Assembly: GCF_016908875.1 (NCBI RefSeq)
Contig: NZ_JAFBES010000002.1
Location: 257,740-321,739, forward strand
Direction: 5' to 3'
Source of the DNA: Bacillus ectoiniformans
Lineage (GTDB): Bacteria > Bacillota > Bacilli > Bacillales > Domibacillaceae
DNA length: 64,000 nt
Under the pieces are notes generated by a model. The model did no database searches. It saw only the letters and a list, made by a program, of their open reading frames with translations, and was not told the DNA's origin. Positions within the stretch are counted from its first letter, which is position 1. Each line of letters starts with the position of its first letter. Position numbers and translations under genes: made by a program. Positions 20,691 through 30,021 of this stretch are shown here, one piece after another.

Positions 20691-21494
20691 TTACCCTTCT
20701 TCCACGTATGTTTTATTTCCGAAAAATTCATTCGCAAGTATTTGCCGCAGCCTTGTCGTAATGAAAGACTGAGCAGCATCTTTATTTATCACAGCCTCGA
20801 TTGAATGTTTCGCATGATCCGCATATTGATCACAAATACGCGCCAGCACTTGCATTTGTTCTTTTGACAGCTGGTTTTTCACCTTTGGAAACTGCAGTTT
20901 TTTCAATGCATTGAACAAAAGCGATGTTCCTCCAGACAAAAATTGCTGTTTCTCTTTCAGCAGCCTATTCACATATAAAACATTAGAAATTGCCGGGGAT
21001 ACATGCTGATAATCGAAGAAAGAATAAAATTTATTAATGATTTCCGTTTCTATCTTATAGACGCTCATCATCAGAGCCTCTATTGTCTGATGTTCCTGCT
21101 GATAAAGAGCGATCTTGTTTTCATTGATCCGTTTAACTGATTCAGCCAGCGAACGAATCATAGGAAGGTCATTTAATTCCGCAAGAATTTGATAATATAA
21201 TCCGCTGAAGTAATCTCCTGCAAGCACAGTCAGCTGCTGTTTCTTTTCAATGTCACTTGAATAAACCGTTACTTTTTCATGGGTATCAAGGGCGATCTGA
21301 ATTAACGTGGCAGTTGTTATATATTGCTTCGCTTTTGATTCTTTTAAATCACTAAGAGCAAAAGGAAGCATTAAAGAAATAAGCCGAAAATCCTCGATGA
21401 CTGGATGTTCAATAAACCTCCTTAAATATGGATAGGAGAGTTTTTGCTGAATTTCTTCTTCGATCAATTCTTTTTGTTTTAGCCAATCATTCAT
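20691..21494 (-). CDS. hepS: Heptaprenyl diphosphate synthase component I
   Basis: Non-catalytic partner of HepT that fixes product length in C35 prenyl diphosphate synthesis. An all-helical protein of 267 residues with no Asp-rich motif, as expected for HepS. It is recognised by its position at the head of hepS-menG-hepT and by family-like segments such as DTHEKVTVY and LTVLAGDYFSGLYY. Sequence conservation in HepS is low, so context carries much of the weight. The ATG at 21494 has only a weak upstream site (GGGGTATGGATA). Confidence 0.88.
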   Translation of the reverse strand: MNDWLKQKELIEEEIQQKLSYPYLRRFIEHPVIEDFRLISLMLPFALSDLKESKAKQYITTATLIQIALDTHEKVTVYSSDIEKKQQLTVLAGDYFSGLYYQILAELNDLPMIRSLAESVKRINENKIALYQQEHQTIEALMMSVYKIETEIINKFYSFFDYQHVSPAISNVLYVNRLLKEKQQFLSGGTSLLFNALKKLQFPKVKNQLSKEQMQVLARICDQYADHAKHSIEAVINKDAAQSFITTRLRQILANEFFGNKTYVEEG

Positions 21495-21674
21495 TATCCA
21501 TACCCCTTAATCCCTTTACTTTTGTACTAATTGAACTTATATGTAAAAATTTCTTCTTTTAATAAACGTTATAAAACAAGCAATATTATATCATACTTAC
21601 TTCATAAATATGAACCGTTGGAAAGAAAACATCTTCTTTTTCAACAGTTTTGCCTTTTTAGGCAAGTAATAAAC

Positions 21675-21701
21675 AAGCTGTTTTTATTATAAAAACAGCT
21701 T
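21675..21701 (-). terminator. Probable terminator after mtrB
   Basis: AAGCTGTTTTT pairs perfectly with AAAAACAGCTT around 5 bases, 9 bases past the mtrB stop. The following T tract is short, so strength is uncertain. Confidence 0.6.
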
Positions 21702-21709
21702 CGCTTTGC

Positions 21710-21937
21710 TTATTCAGGTTTTCCGCTAGTCATTTCGCCAAAGTTAGTGACAATCTTGGCCTGTCCTCTGACTTTAATGGCAGAGGTGTGATCCGTAAAT
21801 TGAGCAATCATGACTTCGCCTTTATCAAGCTTTTCTGAATGGTGAAAACGGGTATCTGATCCTCTCGTTAAACCAATCACATTTACACCATCTTCAATGG
21901 CTTGGATCATGACAAAATCCGCTTGATTATTCTTCAT
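21710..21937 (-). CDS. mtrB: trp RNA-binding attenuation protein (TRAP)
   Basis: Subunit of the 11-mer ring that, when loaded with tryptophan, binds (G/U)AG repeats in RNA and represses tryptophan genes. The 75 residues match the B. subtilis length. The tryptophan-binding region [14 protein letters not shown] and the [12 protein letters not shown] and HTSAIKVRG segments, with the Lys-Glu-Lys-Arg RNA contacts, are intact. The ATG at 21937 follows AAGGGGTG; an upstream GTG lies within that site. It is paired with folE as in the mtrAB operon. The trp operon itself is not in this window. Confidence 0.95.
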   Translation of the reverse strand: MKNNQADFVMIQAIEDGVNVIGLTRGSDTRFHHSEKLDKGEVMIAQFTDHTSAIKVRGQAKIVTNFGEMTSGKPE

Positions 21938-21950
21938 CTTCCGCACCCCT

Positions 21951-22517
21951 TTAGCCCTTAATTAATGTCAGCAGTTCTGAACGCGCATGGACATCGTCCG
22001 CATACTTGCCGCGGGCAGCTGTTGTCACTGTTTTCGCGCCAGGTTTTTTCACGCCACGCATCGCCATACACATATGTTCAGCTTCCACCACGACCATGAC
22101 TCCATGAGGATCAAGTGTGTCCATAATAGAATCCGCCACTTCTGCCGTAATTCTTTCCTGCAGCTGCGGGCGTCTTGCCACTGTTTCCACCGCACGGGCC
22201 AGTTTGCTTAATCCTGTTACTTTGCCGCCTTTAGGCAGATAGGCCACATGGGCATGTCCAAAAAATGGAACCAAGTGATGTTCACACATTGAATAAAAAG
22301 GAATGTCCTTGACTAACACAAGTTCCTCGTAATCCTCACCGAAAATGGTTTCGAAATATTCTTTTGGACTTTTATCCAGTCCTGAAAACGCTTCTTCATA
22401 CATTCGCGCTACCCGTTTAGGTGTATCTTTTAGGCCTTCGCGCGTTGGATCCTCCCCAACTGCTTCTAAAATCATTCTTACCGCTTCTTCTATTTGAGCA
22501 TGATTTACTTCTGGCAT
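21951..22517 (-). CDS. folE: GTP cyclohydrolase I
   Basis: Zinc enzyme that makes dihydroneopterin triphosphate from GTP, the first step to tetrahydrofolate (mtrA in B. subtilis). The zinc ligands are in [20 protein letters not shown] near residue 73-92 and the third is the Cys in EHMCMAMRG near 145. The 188-residue start at 22517 has GAGAGGG 8 bases upstream; a GTG two codons earlier is rejected. It ends 13 bases before the mtrB start. Confidence 0.96.
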   Translation of the reverse strand: MPEVNHAQIEEAVRMILEAVGEDPTREGLKDTPKRVARMYEEAFSGLDKSPKEYFETIFGEDYEELVLVKDIPFYSMCEHHLVPFFGHAHVAYLPKGGKVTGLSKLARAVETVARRPQLQERITAEVADSIMDTLDPHGVMVVVEAEHMCMAMRGVKKPGAKTVTTAARGKYADDVHARSELLTLIKG

Positions 22518-22771
22518 GTTCACAACCCTCTCTGCACTCTTAAAATGATATCTATACTATATACGTGAAACATCGATTATCTGTATTTCTTACGTAATTC
22601 CCGTTCCACAACCGCCATTAAAGACAGCAGGCATGCCTTTTTAGAATATAGGCTGCTAAGAAAGCCCCGCCTGAAAGATTGCCATTTAAAGCAGGTTAAA
22701 TTAAATATTAGCATATGCAAGCGAACCCGGCAAAGGGAAGTATGCGGGTTCAGTGTTCGTCCATTCAAAAA
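22518..22771. other. Intergenic region between folE and hup
   Basis: About 300 bases between the folE start and the hup stop hold the hup terminator at 22772-22793 and AT-rich leader DNA. A 63-codon minus-strand frame at 22577-22768 has no ribosome site and no family features. I see no clear sigma-A promoter at good spacing. Confidence 0.5.
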
Positions 22772-22793
22772 GGGAGACTAATGAAAGTCTCCC
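22772..22793 (-). terminator. Terminator after hup
   Basis: GGGAGACT pairs with AGTCTCCC around a 6-base loop and is followed by TTTTT on the minus strand. Confidence 0.88.
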
Positions 22794-22815
22794 CTGTAGC
22801 CGTTAGGCTATGTAA

Positions 22816-23088
22816 TTATTTAACCGCATCTTTAAGCGCTTTACCTGGTTTGAAAGCAGGCACTTTGCTCGCTGCGATTTCGATCTCTTCCCCAGTTTGA
22901 GGATTGCGTCCTTTGCGTGCAGAACGTTCACGGACTTCGAAGTTACCGAAACCGATTAATTGGATTTTATCTCCGTTTGCCAATGATTTTTGGATGGCAT
23001 CAAAAACGGCATCAACCGCTTTAGTTGCGTCCTTTTTAGAAAGTTCAGCCGTTTCTGCTACTTCATTAATTAAATCTGTTTTATTCAT
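22816..23088 (-). CDS. hup: DNA-binding protein HU (HBsu)
   Basis: Small basic histone-like protein that bends and compacts DNA as a dimer. The 90-residue protein has the standard [12 protein letters not shown] start, the core [21 protein letters not shown] and the C-terminal [15 protein letters not shown]. The ATG at 23088 follows a full AGGAGGTGA; a GTG inside that site opens the longer frame and is rejected. It lies between folE and spoIVA as in B. subtilis (hbs). A perfect 8-base inverted repeat lies 79 bases upstream. Confidence 0.96.
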   Translation of the reverse strand: MNKTDLINEVAETAELSKKDATKAVDAVFDAIQKSLANGDKIQLIGFGNFEVRERSARKGRNPQTGEEIEIAASKVPAFKPGKALKDAVK

Positions 23089-23166
23089 GCCATTCACCTC
23101 CTCCCAAAGGGGGTTTTAAACGAAAGTTTGTATGTGTTTCCTTTACTTCCATTACTGTACTAATTT

Positions 23167-23191
23167 TTCACTTTCTATACAGAAAAGTGAA
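23167..23191. promoter_or_regulatory. Inverted repeat upstream of hup
   Basis: TTCACTTT and AAAGTGAA are perfect 8-base arms around 9 bases (CTATACAGA on the plus strand). It is not followed by a T run, so it is more like an operator than a terminator. No known regulator consensus is matched. Confidence 0.4.
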
Positions 23192-23339
23192 GAAATGCTT
23201 TAGAACCAATGTTTTCTCATCAATTCTGTTAGTAGATTATCATATAAGAAATACCATATCAAGCAGAATCCCTTAAGAAATGCGATTCTTTGCTAAAATC
23301 AGCTAAAAAACTCGCTTAAAGAATTCTTTCACGCAAAGA

Positions 23340-23363
23340 AACTCTCTTTTTTCAAAGAGAGTT
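23340..23363 (-). terminator. Probable terminator after spoIVA
   Basis: AACTCTCTTT pairs with AAAGAGAGTT, 15 bases after the spoIVA stop on the minus strand; the sequence after it is TTTCTTTGCG, a moderate T tract. Confidence 0.65.
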
Positions 23364-23377
23364 AAAGGGTCATTGTA

Positions 23378-24856
23378 TTATAGGATGATGGCAATAAGCC
23401 CTCCAGAACCTTCATTAATAATTCGTTCTAACGTTTCTTTTAATTTATACCTTGCATTCTCAGGCATTAATGCAAGCTTTCCTTGAATGCCTTCCCGGAC
23501 AATCGAACTTAAATTGCGGCCAAAGATATCGGAGTTCCAGATCGACAGCGGATCGTCTTCGAAATCTTGCATTAAGTAGCGGACCAGCTCTTCGCTTTGC
23601 TTTTCCGTTCCGATAATAGGCGCAAATTCTGATTCAACATCCACTTTAATCATATGAATAGATGGAGCAACTGCTTTTAGCCGAACACCGAAACGAGCAC
23701 CTTGGCGAATGATCTCCGGTTCATCCAGACTCATATCTGCTAAGGACGGAGCAGCAACACCATAGCCGGTTTGTTTCACCATTTTCAGCGCATCTGCGAC
23801 TTGATCATACTCGGCTTTCGCAATAGCAAACTCCTGCATTAGTTCAAGGAGATGTTCTTTCCCTCGGATTGTGACTCCGACGACTTCTTTTAACACTTGA
23901 TCATATAAAGCATCTGGCGCAAATAAGTCAATTTCAGCAATTCCCTGACCCATATCCATGCCAGCCAGTCCGGCGTTTTCAATGTAGTCATATTCATTAA
24001 ACAATTGAATCACTTGATCGACATCACGCAATCGTTTAATGTCATGCACCGTTTCTTTGATCGCTTCTTGATAGTTTTCTCTAAGCCAGTGGTTTTCTTT
24101 TAATACCATAACCCACCCTGGCAAGTTAACATTCACTTCATGAACCGGGAATTCAAATAATGCTTCTCTTAATACATTCAGCACATCTGTTTCTCTCATG
24201 CTTTCAACAGACATTGCCAATACCGGAATATCATACTTTTCAATCAGACTGTCCCGCAGCGCTTCCGTTTCTGGATGATGAGGTCTCGCTGAGTTAACAA
24301 TCATAATAAATGGTTTTCCGACTTCTTTTAATTCCTCAACAATTCTTTCTTCCGCTTCGATATAGTTCTCTCTAGAGATCTCTCCGACTGTACCGTCAGT
24401 CGTTACGACCACGCCAATCGTGGAGTGCTCTTGAATCACCTTTCTCGTACCTATTTCAGCCGCTTCGTGGAAAGGAATCGGCTCTTCAAACCAAGGAGTA
24501 TTGATCATTCTAGGACCGTTTTCATCTTCATAGCCTTTCGCTCCCGGAATGACATAACCTACACAGTCAACTAGGCGAATATTTACTGCAAGCCCTTCAT
24601 CAACATCGATGGAGATGGCTTGATTCGGTACAAACTTAGGCTCCGTCGTCATAATCGTTTTCCCTGCAGCGCTTTGAGGGAGTTCATCATGTGCTCTGGC
24701 TCTTTCTGATTCATTCTCAATATTAGGAAGCACCAACAGCTCCATAAATTTCTTAATAAAAGTGGATTTACCGGTTCTGACGGCTCCGACCACTCCGAGG
24801 TAAATGTCTCCCCCTGTTCGTTCTGCTATATCTTTAAAAATATCTGATTTTTCCAA
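23378..24856 (-). CDS. spoIVA: Stage IV sporulation protein A, coat morphogenetic ATPase
   Basis: ATPase that polymerises on the forespore surface as the base layer of the spore coat. It has a TRAFAC-like P-loop, GAVRTGKS at residues 24-31 (Lys30), and a long conserved middle and C-terminal region ending in GSGGLIAIIL, the part that anchors to SpoVM. A TTG at 24854-24856, 7 bases after GGGAGG, gives exactly 492 residues as in B. subtilis. The ATG 18 codons upstream is rejected. It is transcribed from a near-perfect sigma-E promoter at 24918-24947. Confidence 0.97.
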   Translation of the reverse strand: MEKSDIFKDIAERTGGDIYLGVVGAVRTGKSTFIKKFMELLVLPNIENESERARAHDELPQSAAGKTIMTTEPKFVPNQAISIDVDEGLAVNIRLVDCVGYVIPGAKGYEDENGPRMINTPWFEEPIPFHEAAEIGTRKVIQEHSTIGVVVTTDGTVGEISRENYIEAEERIVEELKEVGKPFIMIVNSARPHHPETEALRDSLIEKYDIPVLAMSVESMRETDVLNVLREALFEFPVHEVNVNLPGWVMVLKENHWLRENYQEAIKETVHDIKRLRDVDQVIQLFNEYDYIENAGLAGMDMGQGIAEIDLFAPDALYDQVLKEVVGVTIRGKEHLLELMQEFAIAKAEYDQVADALKMVKQTGYGVAAPSLADMSLDEPEIIRQGARFGVRLKAVAPSIHMIKVDVESEFAPIIGTEKQSEELVRYLMQDFEDDPLSIWNSDIFGRNLSSIVREGIQGKLALMPENARYKLKETLERIINEGSGGLIAIIL

Positions 24857-24917
24857 TTTATTCCCTCCCAACATAATTCCTTGCCTGATTCTGACATCCA
24901 CCTTGTTCATACATTAA

Positions 24918-24947
24918 ATTGTATGATGTTGTCCCTCTTTTATATGA
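24918..24947 (-). promoter_or_regulatory. Sigma-E promoter of spoIVA
   Basis: On the minus strand TCATATA (-35) and CATACAAT (-10) are 15 bases apart. The -10 is a full match to the sigma-E consensus CATACAHT and the -35 matches six of seven positions. It lies about 62 bases before the TTG start. Confidence 0.8.
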
Positions 24948-25087
24948 CTGAAACTTTTATTTACTTTTGATCCATGCTGTTCGTTTTACTAAATTCCTGC
25001 GTTGAAATAGCTTCAGATGAATAAAAAATGGACATATCAAATGAATTTTACAGCCAGAAGCAACAAAGCTTCCCCCCATACAAAAAA
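24948..25087. other. Intergenic DNA upstream of the spoIVA promoter
   Basis: Part of a 334-base gap between spoIVA and the yphF-like gene. Apart from the sigma-E promoter at one end and the two-tier hairpin at the other, I see no gene or conserved site here. Confidence 0.5.
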
Positions 25088-25163
25088 AGAGCCAGACTCT
25101 TCTATTCAAATATAGTATCAACGATTCTCGAATATACTATATTTCTGCAAATAGAAGAGCCGG
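25088..25163 (-). terminator. Long two-tier hairpin, likely terminator after yphF-like gene
   Basis: An outer stem (AGCC with CTCTTCTATT against AATAGAAGAG with GGC) and an inner stem (AAATATAGTAT against ATACTATATTT) stack into a hairpin of about 75 bases, followed on the minus strand by CTTTTTTTG. It begins 27 bases after the CDS stop. It is far longer than the other terminators here. Confidence 0.65.
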
Positions 25164-25190
25164 CCCTTTGGACAAGCTTCAAACGATGAA

Positions 25191-25898
25191 TTATGGTGTC
25201 ATAAATACAGGTTCGTTCTGATCATCTACCGTGTAAGGCAAAGAATAGGCAGGAACGAACGGAGAATCCTCTACTAATAAAGAGCGAATATCTTGTCCTT
25301 CTTTCGGTTTACTTTCGGCCTTTTGAAGAGCCGCATACAAGTCACTGCTGTAATCAACGTATACATTGCCGTCTCCGGAAATGACTAAAGGCAAGTTATG
25401 ATTTGTATAAGGACTTACGACATAAGGTTCATCTTTATAGCCTAATTCTTCATACTTCAATGTGTATACATTGGGTGCAATATCTTCTTTAAATGGCGGA
25501 TAGCCTTTCTGAGCTTGGAGACGGATCTTCAGTTCCCGTATCTGTTCAGCCATCCTTAAATCGAACAATTTAACTTTTGGTTCGGTTTCCGCATCTATGA
25601 TCACATATTGAAAGATTCCGCCCATTTCAAAAGAATTTCCCGGCGGCTCCGCCATAAATTGAGGAGCTAATTTCTTAAAATCAATCGGATATTTTTCATA
25701 AATCGGCGGATTTCCTTCTTTTGTTTTAATCGGAAGCAGCCCGTCATTTTGTTCTTTATATTGCTCTACCGCTGATTGAACAGCCTGAAGCTGATCTTCA
25801 TATGGCACTTGATTCTGAGCCCGGTCTTGCTGAGGGTATAAACAGCCGCTCAATAATGTTGAAACCAGGACAAGAATCAAGAGAATCGACTTTTTCAC
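25191..25898 (-). CDS. yphF: Predicted lipoprotein (YphF-like)
   Basis: A 235-residue protein with a lipoprotein signal peptide: basic start, hydrophobic run, and lipobox LLSGC with Cys19 as the lipidation site, so it is anchored to the outer face of the membrane. The mature part has no known motif. It contains an apparent structured region from GNPPIYEKYPIDF to the C-terminus. The place between spoIVA and yphE matches B. subtilis yphF, and the name rests on that. The start at 25898 follows AGGAAGTGAAATAGG. Function unknown. Confidence 0.75.
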   Translation of the reverse strand: MKKSILLILVLVSTLLSGCLYPQQDRAQNQVPYEDQLQAVQSAVEQYKEQNDGLLPIKTKEGNPPIYEKYPIDFKKLAPQFMAEPPGNSFEMGGIFQYVIIDAETEPKVKLFDLRMAEQIRELKIRLQAQKGYPPFKEDIAPNVYTLKYEELGYKDEPYVVSPYTNHNLPLVISGDGNVYVDYSSDLYAALQKAESKPKEGQDIRSLLVEDSPFVPAYSLPYTVDDQNEPVFMTP

Positions 25899-25921
25899 CT
25901 ATTTCACTTCCTTTAACATAT

Positions 25922-26125
25922 TCAGACTCCGGTAGGTCCGCTAAACACGACATAGACCATAATAATTCCGCCGACAATCATGCATAAATAAGCTATGATG
26001 GCCGTAATCGCCCGGATAAAGCCATGTTTCACTTTGTAGCGGCTAATGTAAATGGCGACAATGGCGACAAACATTAACCCCATGCCAATTAATGAAACCC
26101 ACATTTTTAACATTGCTGGTGACAT
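25922..26125 (-). CDS. yphE: DUF2768 small membrane protein YphE
   Basis: Small integral membrane protein of 67 residues with two transmembrane helices (about 7-26 and 38-60) and a basic cytoplasmic loop between (SRYKVKHGFIRA). It matches the DUF2768/YphE family in size and in position before the yphF-like gene. The ATG at 26125 has AAAGGGG upstream; a GTG one codon earlier is possible. It probably forms an operon with the lipoprotein gene 23 bases downstream. Function unknown, possibly spore-related by synteny with spoIVA. Confidence 0.8.
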   Translation of the reverse strand: MSPAMLKMWVSLIGMGLMFVAIVAIYISRYKVKHGFIRAITAIIAYLCMIVGGIIMVYVVFSGPTGV

Positions 26126-26244
26126 CACGCTTTTCCCCTTTCATATATCGACATGATTATACCATATCCCTCCTGCTCACTGGGCTAAAAGATCGCCAAC
26201 ATGGACATATAAGGGTCTTCTGTTCATAATTATGTAAAAAAAAA

Positions 26245-26272
26245 GCTGAAGCTGCGTTTACGCCGCTTCAGC
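26245..26272 (-). terminator. Terminator after gpsA
   Basis: GCTGAAGC pairs with GCTTCAGC around a 12-base loop that can add further pairs; nine T residues follow on the minus strand. It lies about 105 bases past the gpsA stop. Confidence 0.85.
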
Positions 26273-26377
26273 CCTACTCGACCGTATCTTTACTTTTGCT
26301 GGCTTTCTCAAGATATAGTATGAAACATTCAATGTTTTGCTAACCCATCTGCGCCCTTTTTCAACAAATGAGTGAAA

Positions 26378-27430
26378 TCACTCTTCTGTCAGGGTTTCGC
26401 TGTGAATATTCACTAAATCTTCCATTTCACGCTTTTTCATTCTCGCCATTAATTCATCAACAGCCGCTTTTGGATCTTGGTCTTGGAAAAGAATTTGGTA
26501 GAGCGCATCCGTTATCGGCATATTGACCTCGTACTTGTCAGAAAGCTGGTGGGCAGCCTTTGTTGTTCGGACACCCTCAACCACCATGCCCATTTTATCC
26601 AGTACCTCTTCTAGCTTATGGCCCTTGCCAAGCATATTGCCCGCTCGCCAGTTTCTAGAATGGACACTGGTGCAAGTCACAATCAAGTCTCCTATACCCG
26701 TCAGTCCGGAAAAAGTAAGCGGGTTCGCCCCCATTTTCGTTCCTAACCTGGCAATTTCAGCAAGGCCTCTTGTAATAAGTGCAGCCTTTGCATTATCTCC
26801 ATATCCTAACCCATCGGAAATTCCAGCAGCAAGCGCAATAATATTCTTTAAAGCGCCGCCAATTTCCACACCAATCAAATCCGCATTGGTATACACGCGA
26901 AAATGCTGATTCATAAATAAATCTTGAATTAATTCAGCCGCTGCCATGTTTTTGGAAGAGACCGTCACAGTCGTCGGGTGTCTTAGACTCACTTCCTCCG
27001 CATGGCTTGGGCCTGACAGAACGACAATATCTTTATAAAGACCATCAGGCATCTCTTCTTCAATCATTTCTGAAATGCGCAGCAGCGTATTAGGTTCGAT
27101 CCCTTTGCTTACATGCACAATAACAAGAGGCTGCTCCTGACATTCTTTCATCAGGCCGAGCACTTCCCGGATGGCTTTCGTCGGAACAGCGAGAATGACT
27201 TGTTCTACTCCTGCCAGCGCCTCTTTAAGAGAAGAATAGCCTTTAATGTTTGCTGGCAGTTTAATATCAGGCAAATACTGCTGGTTTGTATGCTGCTCAT
27301 TAATTTCCTTAATTCTCGCTTCATTATGAGCCCATAGACGAACTTCATGTCCATTATCGGCAAGCACCATGGCAAGAGCCGTTCCCCAGCTTCCTGCACC
27401 AATCACTGCTACTTTTTCTTTCACCTTCAT
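26378..27430 (-). CDS. gpsA: Glycerol-3-phosphate dehydrogenase [NAD(P)+]
   Basis: Makes sn-glycerol 3-phosphate from dihydroxyacetone phosphate for phospholipid synthesis. The N-terminal dinucleotide motif is [10 protein letters not shown] at residues 11-20. The catalytic Lys is in [15 protein letters not shown] near 190, with [11 protein letters not shown] and the GDLIVTC segment after it. Length 350 is close to the family norm, with a slightly extended acidic C-terminus. The start at 27430 follows AGGTGAG. It lies 18 bases after der; the two are likely cotranscribed. Confidence 0.95.
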   Translation of the reverse strand: MKVKEKVAVIGAGSWGTALAMVLADNGHEVRLWAHNEARIKEINEQHTNQQYLPDIKLPANIKGYSSLKEALAGVEQVILAVPTKAIREVLGLMKECQEQPLVIVHVSKGIEPNTLLRISEMIEEEMPDGLYKDIVVLSGPSHAEEVSLRHPTTVTVSSKNMAAAELIQDLFMNQHFRVYTNADLIGVEIGGALKNIIALAAGISDGLGYGDNAKAALITRGLAEIARLGTKMGANPLTFSGLTGIGDLIVTCTSVHSRNWRAGNMLGKGHKLEEVLDKMGMVVEGVRTTKAAHQLSDKYEVNMPITDALYQILFQDQDPKAAVDELMARMKKREMEDLVNIHSETLTEE

Positions 27431-27448
27431 ATACTCACCTGCTTATTA

Positions 27449-28759
27449 TTATTTTCTAGCGCGGGCAATAATACGGATCGGCGTTCCTTCAAAACCAAAC
27501 GCTTCACGAATTCGATTTTGGAGAAAACGCTCATAAGAAAAATGCATTAATTCTGGTTCATTAACAAAAACAACAAATGCAGGCGGCTTGACAGCTACTT
27601 GCGTCGCATAATAAATTCTTAAGCGCTTGCCTTTATCAGTAGGTGTTGGATTCATGGCAACCGCATCCATCACCACATCATTTAACACACTAGACTGAAC
27701 GCGCATCGAGTGATTTTCACTTGCCTGGTTAATAACCGGCAGCAATGTATGAACACGCTTTTTCGTTGTAGCAGATAAAAAGACAATCGGAGCATAGTCC
27801 ATAAACAAGAAGTGGCTGCGAATCTTCTGTTCCCATTCCTTCATTGTTTTTTCGTCTTTGTCGATTGTATCCCACTTGTTGACGACAATCACGACAGCCC
27901 GCCCAGCTTCATGGGCATATCCTGCGATATGTTTGTCCTGTTCACGGATTCCTTCTTCAGCATTAATGACGATTAATGCTACATCTGAACGCTCAATCGC
28001 TCTCAATGCACGAAGGACACTGTATTTCTCCGTTGATTCGTACACTTTTCCTTTTTTACGCATGCCGGCAGTATCGATAATGACATACTTCTGCCCATCA
28101 TACGTATACGGGGAATCGACCGCGTCTCTTGTTGTTCCTGCTACATTGCTGACAATGACCCTGTCTTCACCAAGCAAGGCATTCACAAGAGAGGATTTAC
28201 CGACATTGGGACGGCCAATTAAAGAGAATTTAATCACATCATCTTCATATACTTCTTCATCTAATTTAGGGAAGTGATTAACGACTGCATCTAGCATGTC
28301 TCCAAGCCCAATTCCATGAGAGCCCGAAATCGGAAACGGCTCGCCAAAACCTAATGAGTAAAAATCATAAATTTGGCTGCGCATTTCCGGGTTGTCTACT
28401 TTATTGACAGCTAATACAACCGGTTTTTTAGAGCGGTACAAAATTTTCGCTACTTCTTCATCCGCTGAAGTAACTCCTTCACGGCCGCTCGCTAAAAAGA
28501 TAATAACATCCGCTTCATCAATGGCAATTTCAGCCTGCTGGCGGATCTGCTCTAAAAAGGGCTCGTCCCCAATATCGATTCCGCCTGTATCAATTATGTT
28601 AAATTCATTATTTAACCATTCACCTGAACTGTAGATTCGATCTCTTGTTACTCCCGGAATGTCTTCCACGATGGAGATTCTTTCTCCTACTATTCGATTA
28701 AAAATGGTTGATTTCCCGACGTTCGGGCGGCCGACTATAGCCACTACTGGTTTAACCAT
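27449..28759 (-). CDS. der: Ribosome-assembly GTPase Der (EngA)
   Basis: Essential GTPase with two tandem GTP-binding domains, needed for maturation of the 50S subunit. Both P-loops are visible, [12 protein letters not shown] at about residue 9 and [12 protein letters not shown] near 182. Each is followed by DTGG or DTAG and by NKVD or NKWD. A C-terminal KH-like domain follows from about 355 and ends in basic residues. The ATG at 28759 (436 residues, B. subtilis length) is 9 bases from AAAGG; the ATG three codons upstream is too close to that site. Confidence 0.96.
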   Translation of the reverse strand: MVKPVVAIVGRPNVGKSTIFNRIVGERISIVEDIPGVTRDRIYSSGEWLNNEFNIIDTGGIDIGDEPFLEQIRQQAEIAIDEADVIIFLASGREGVTSADEEVAKILYRSKKPVVLAVNKVDNPEMRSQIYDFYSLGFGEPFPISGSHGIGLGDMLDAVVNHFPKLDEEVYEDDVIKFSLIGRPNVGKSSLVNALLGEDRVIVSNVAGTTRDAVDSPYTYDGQKYVIIDTAGMRKKGKVYESTEKYSVLRALRAIERSDVALIVINAEEGIREQDKHIAGYAHEAGRAVVIVVNKWDTIDKDEKTMKEWEQKIRSHFLFMDYAPIVFLSATTKKRVHTLLPVINQASENHSMRVQSSVLNDVVMDAVAMNPTPTDKGKRLRIYYATQVAVKPPAFVVFVNEPELMHFSYERFLQNRIREAFGFEGTPIRIIARARK

Positions 28760-28832
28760 TTTGTTCATCCTTTCTCTTACAACATTCTTTCATGAACATT
28801 AATATTATTTTTACCCGTCCTTACAAATAAAA

Positions 28833-28852
28833 CCCTTCTAACGTGAGAAGGG
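28833..28852 (-). terminator. Terminator after fni
   Basis: CCCTTCT pairs with AGAAGGG around 6 bases and is followed on the minus strand by TTTTATTTG. Confidence 0.8.
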
Positions 28853-28930
28853 CTTCGCTGAACTTGTATATTTTATCAATATTCTGGTGTACAGGCAATA
28901 AAAACAATAAAAGTGGCAATTGCCGCGTAT

Positions 28931-30001
28931 TTAAAATCGCTTTTTCCCTCTTTGGCTGTATTCTCGAGGCTGATATCCTCTAACGTCTAGCCAATGATAA
29001 ATGTCCCCATAAAAAATAACCGGAACGTCCTGTAGTTCATCCAGCTTCGCCGCTCCGAGCGCGCACATCATCATTTTCATATCTGTATGAAGATCGTCAA
29101 TTTCTGTCATTAATTCCTCTGCTCCGCGTTCGAGAAGCACCTTTAATAACCGGCCCGCCATTCCACAGGCACCGGCTCCAAGTGCGATCGATTTAATGAC
29201 ATCCAGACTATTCGTGATTCCTCCAGAAGCAATCACGCTTTTGTCCGGCGCAGCATGGATCGTTTCAATCAGGGCAGCCACAGTCGGAATTCCCCAGTCA
29301 TTAAAATAATCCAAAGATCTGGTGCTGCGCGCATTTTCGATCGCAGCGAAATTCGTTCCGCCATACCCGCTGATATCTAATCCTGCTATAGGTAATTCCG
29401 CTAACTTCTCTGCTGTTTCTTTCCCTATTCCAAACCCTGTCTCTTTGACGATGACAGGAATAGGCAGCGCTTCTGCAATAGCTTGAATTCTCTCTAATGC
29501 CCCTTTAAAATCTCTGTCACCTTCTGGCATCGCTAACTCCTGAATTACATTTAAATGGATCTGCAATGCATCGGCTTGAATCATTTCTGCCGCCGCTTCC
29601 GCTTGCTCAATCGTTGCTTCTGAGCCAAGGTTCCCCATAATTAAACCCGCCGGATTCACTTTTCTTACTACCCTAAAGGTATCCCGTTCCTCATGATTTT
29701 TTATGGCAGACATTTGAGAGCCTACCGCCATTAAGAGCCCCATATCACGGGCTGCCGCTGCTAGTTGAGCATTTATCTTTTCAGTCTCTGTTCCACCGCC
29801 GCCCGTCATGGCATTGATAAAAATTGGCGAACTTAAATTAAGTTCGCCAATTTGAGTATCAATTTCTATATCATTTACGGCTGTATTCGGGAGGCTTTGA
29901 TGCACAAATTTCATTTCGTCAAAACCGCTTTTGCGACTTTGGCCTGTGGTAATTGCATGTTGTATATGATCTAATTTTCTTTGCGCCCTCGTCAATCTCA
30001 T
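28931..30001 (-). CDS. fni: Type 2 isopentenyl-diphosphate delta-isomerase
   Basis: FMN- and NADPH-dependent isomerase that balances isopentenyl and dimethylallyl diphosphate. It feeds the prenyl chain made by HepST and cell wall lipid carriers. TIM-barrel motifs include INAMTGGGG near residue 58, NLGSEAT near 126, QIHLNVIQE near 150, the GYGGTNF phosphate/FMN site near 215 and ASGGI near 265. The ATG at 30001 (356 residues) or the GTG one codon upstream may start it; the ribosome site is weak (GGTGATG). It lies 20 bases after ypfD. Confidence 0.94.
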   Translation of the reverse strand: MRLTRAQRKLDHIQHAITTGQSRKSGFDEMKFVHQSLPNTAVNDIEIDTQIGELNLSSPIFINAMTGGGGTETEKINAQLAAAARDMGLLMAVGSQMSAIKNHEERDTFRVVRKVNPAGLIMGNLGSEATIEQAEAAAEMIQADALQIHLNVIQELAMPEGDRDFKGALERIQAIAEALPIPVIVKETGFGIGKETAEKLAELPIAGLDISGYGGTNFAAIENARSTRSLDYFNDWGIPTVAALIETIHAAPDKSVIASGGITNSLDVIKSIALGAGACGMAGRLLKVLLERGAEELMTEIDDLHTDMKMMMCALGAAKLDELQDVPVIFYGDIYHWLDVRGYQPREYSQRGKKRF

Positions 30002-30021
30002 CACCGTTTTCTACTAATTGC

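Noticed and set aside
22577-22768. 63-codon minus-strand ORF between folE and hup
   Set aside because: No ribosome site, no family-like sequence, and it overlaps the hup terminator region.
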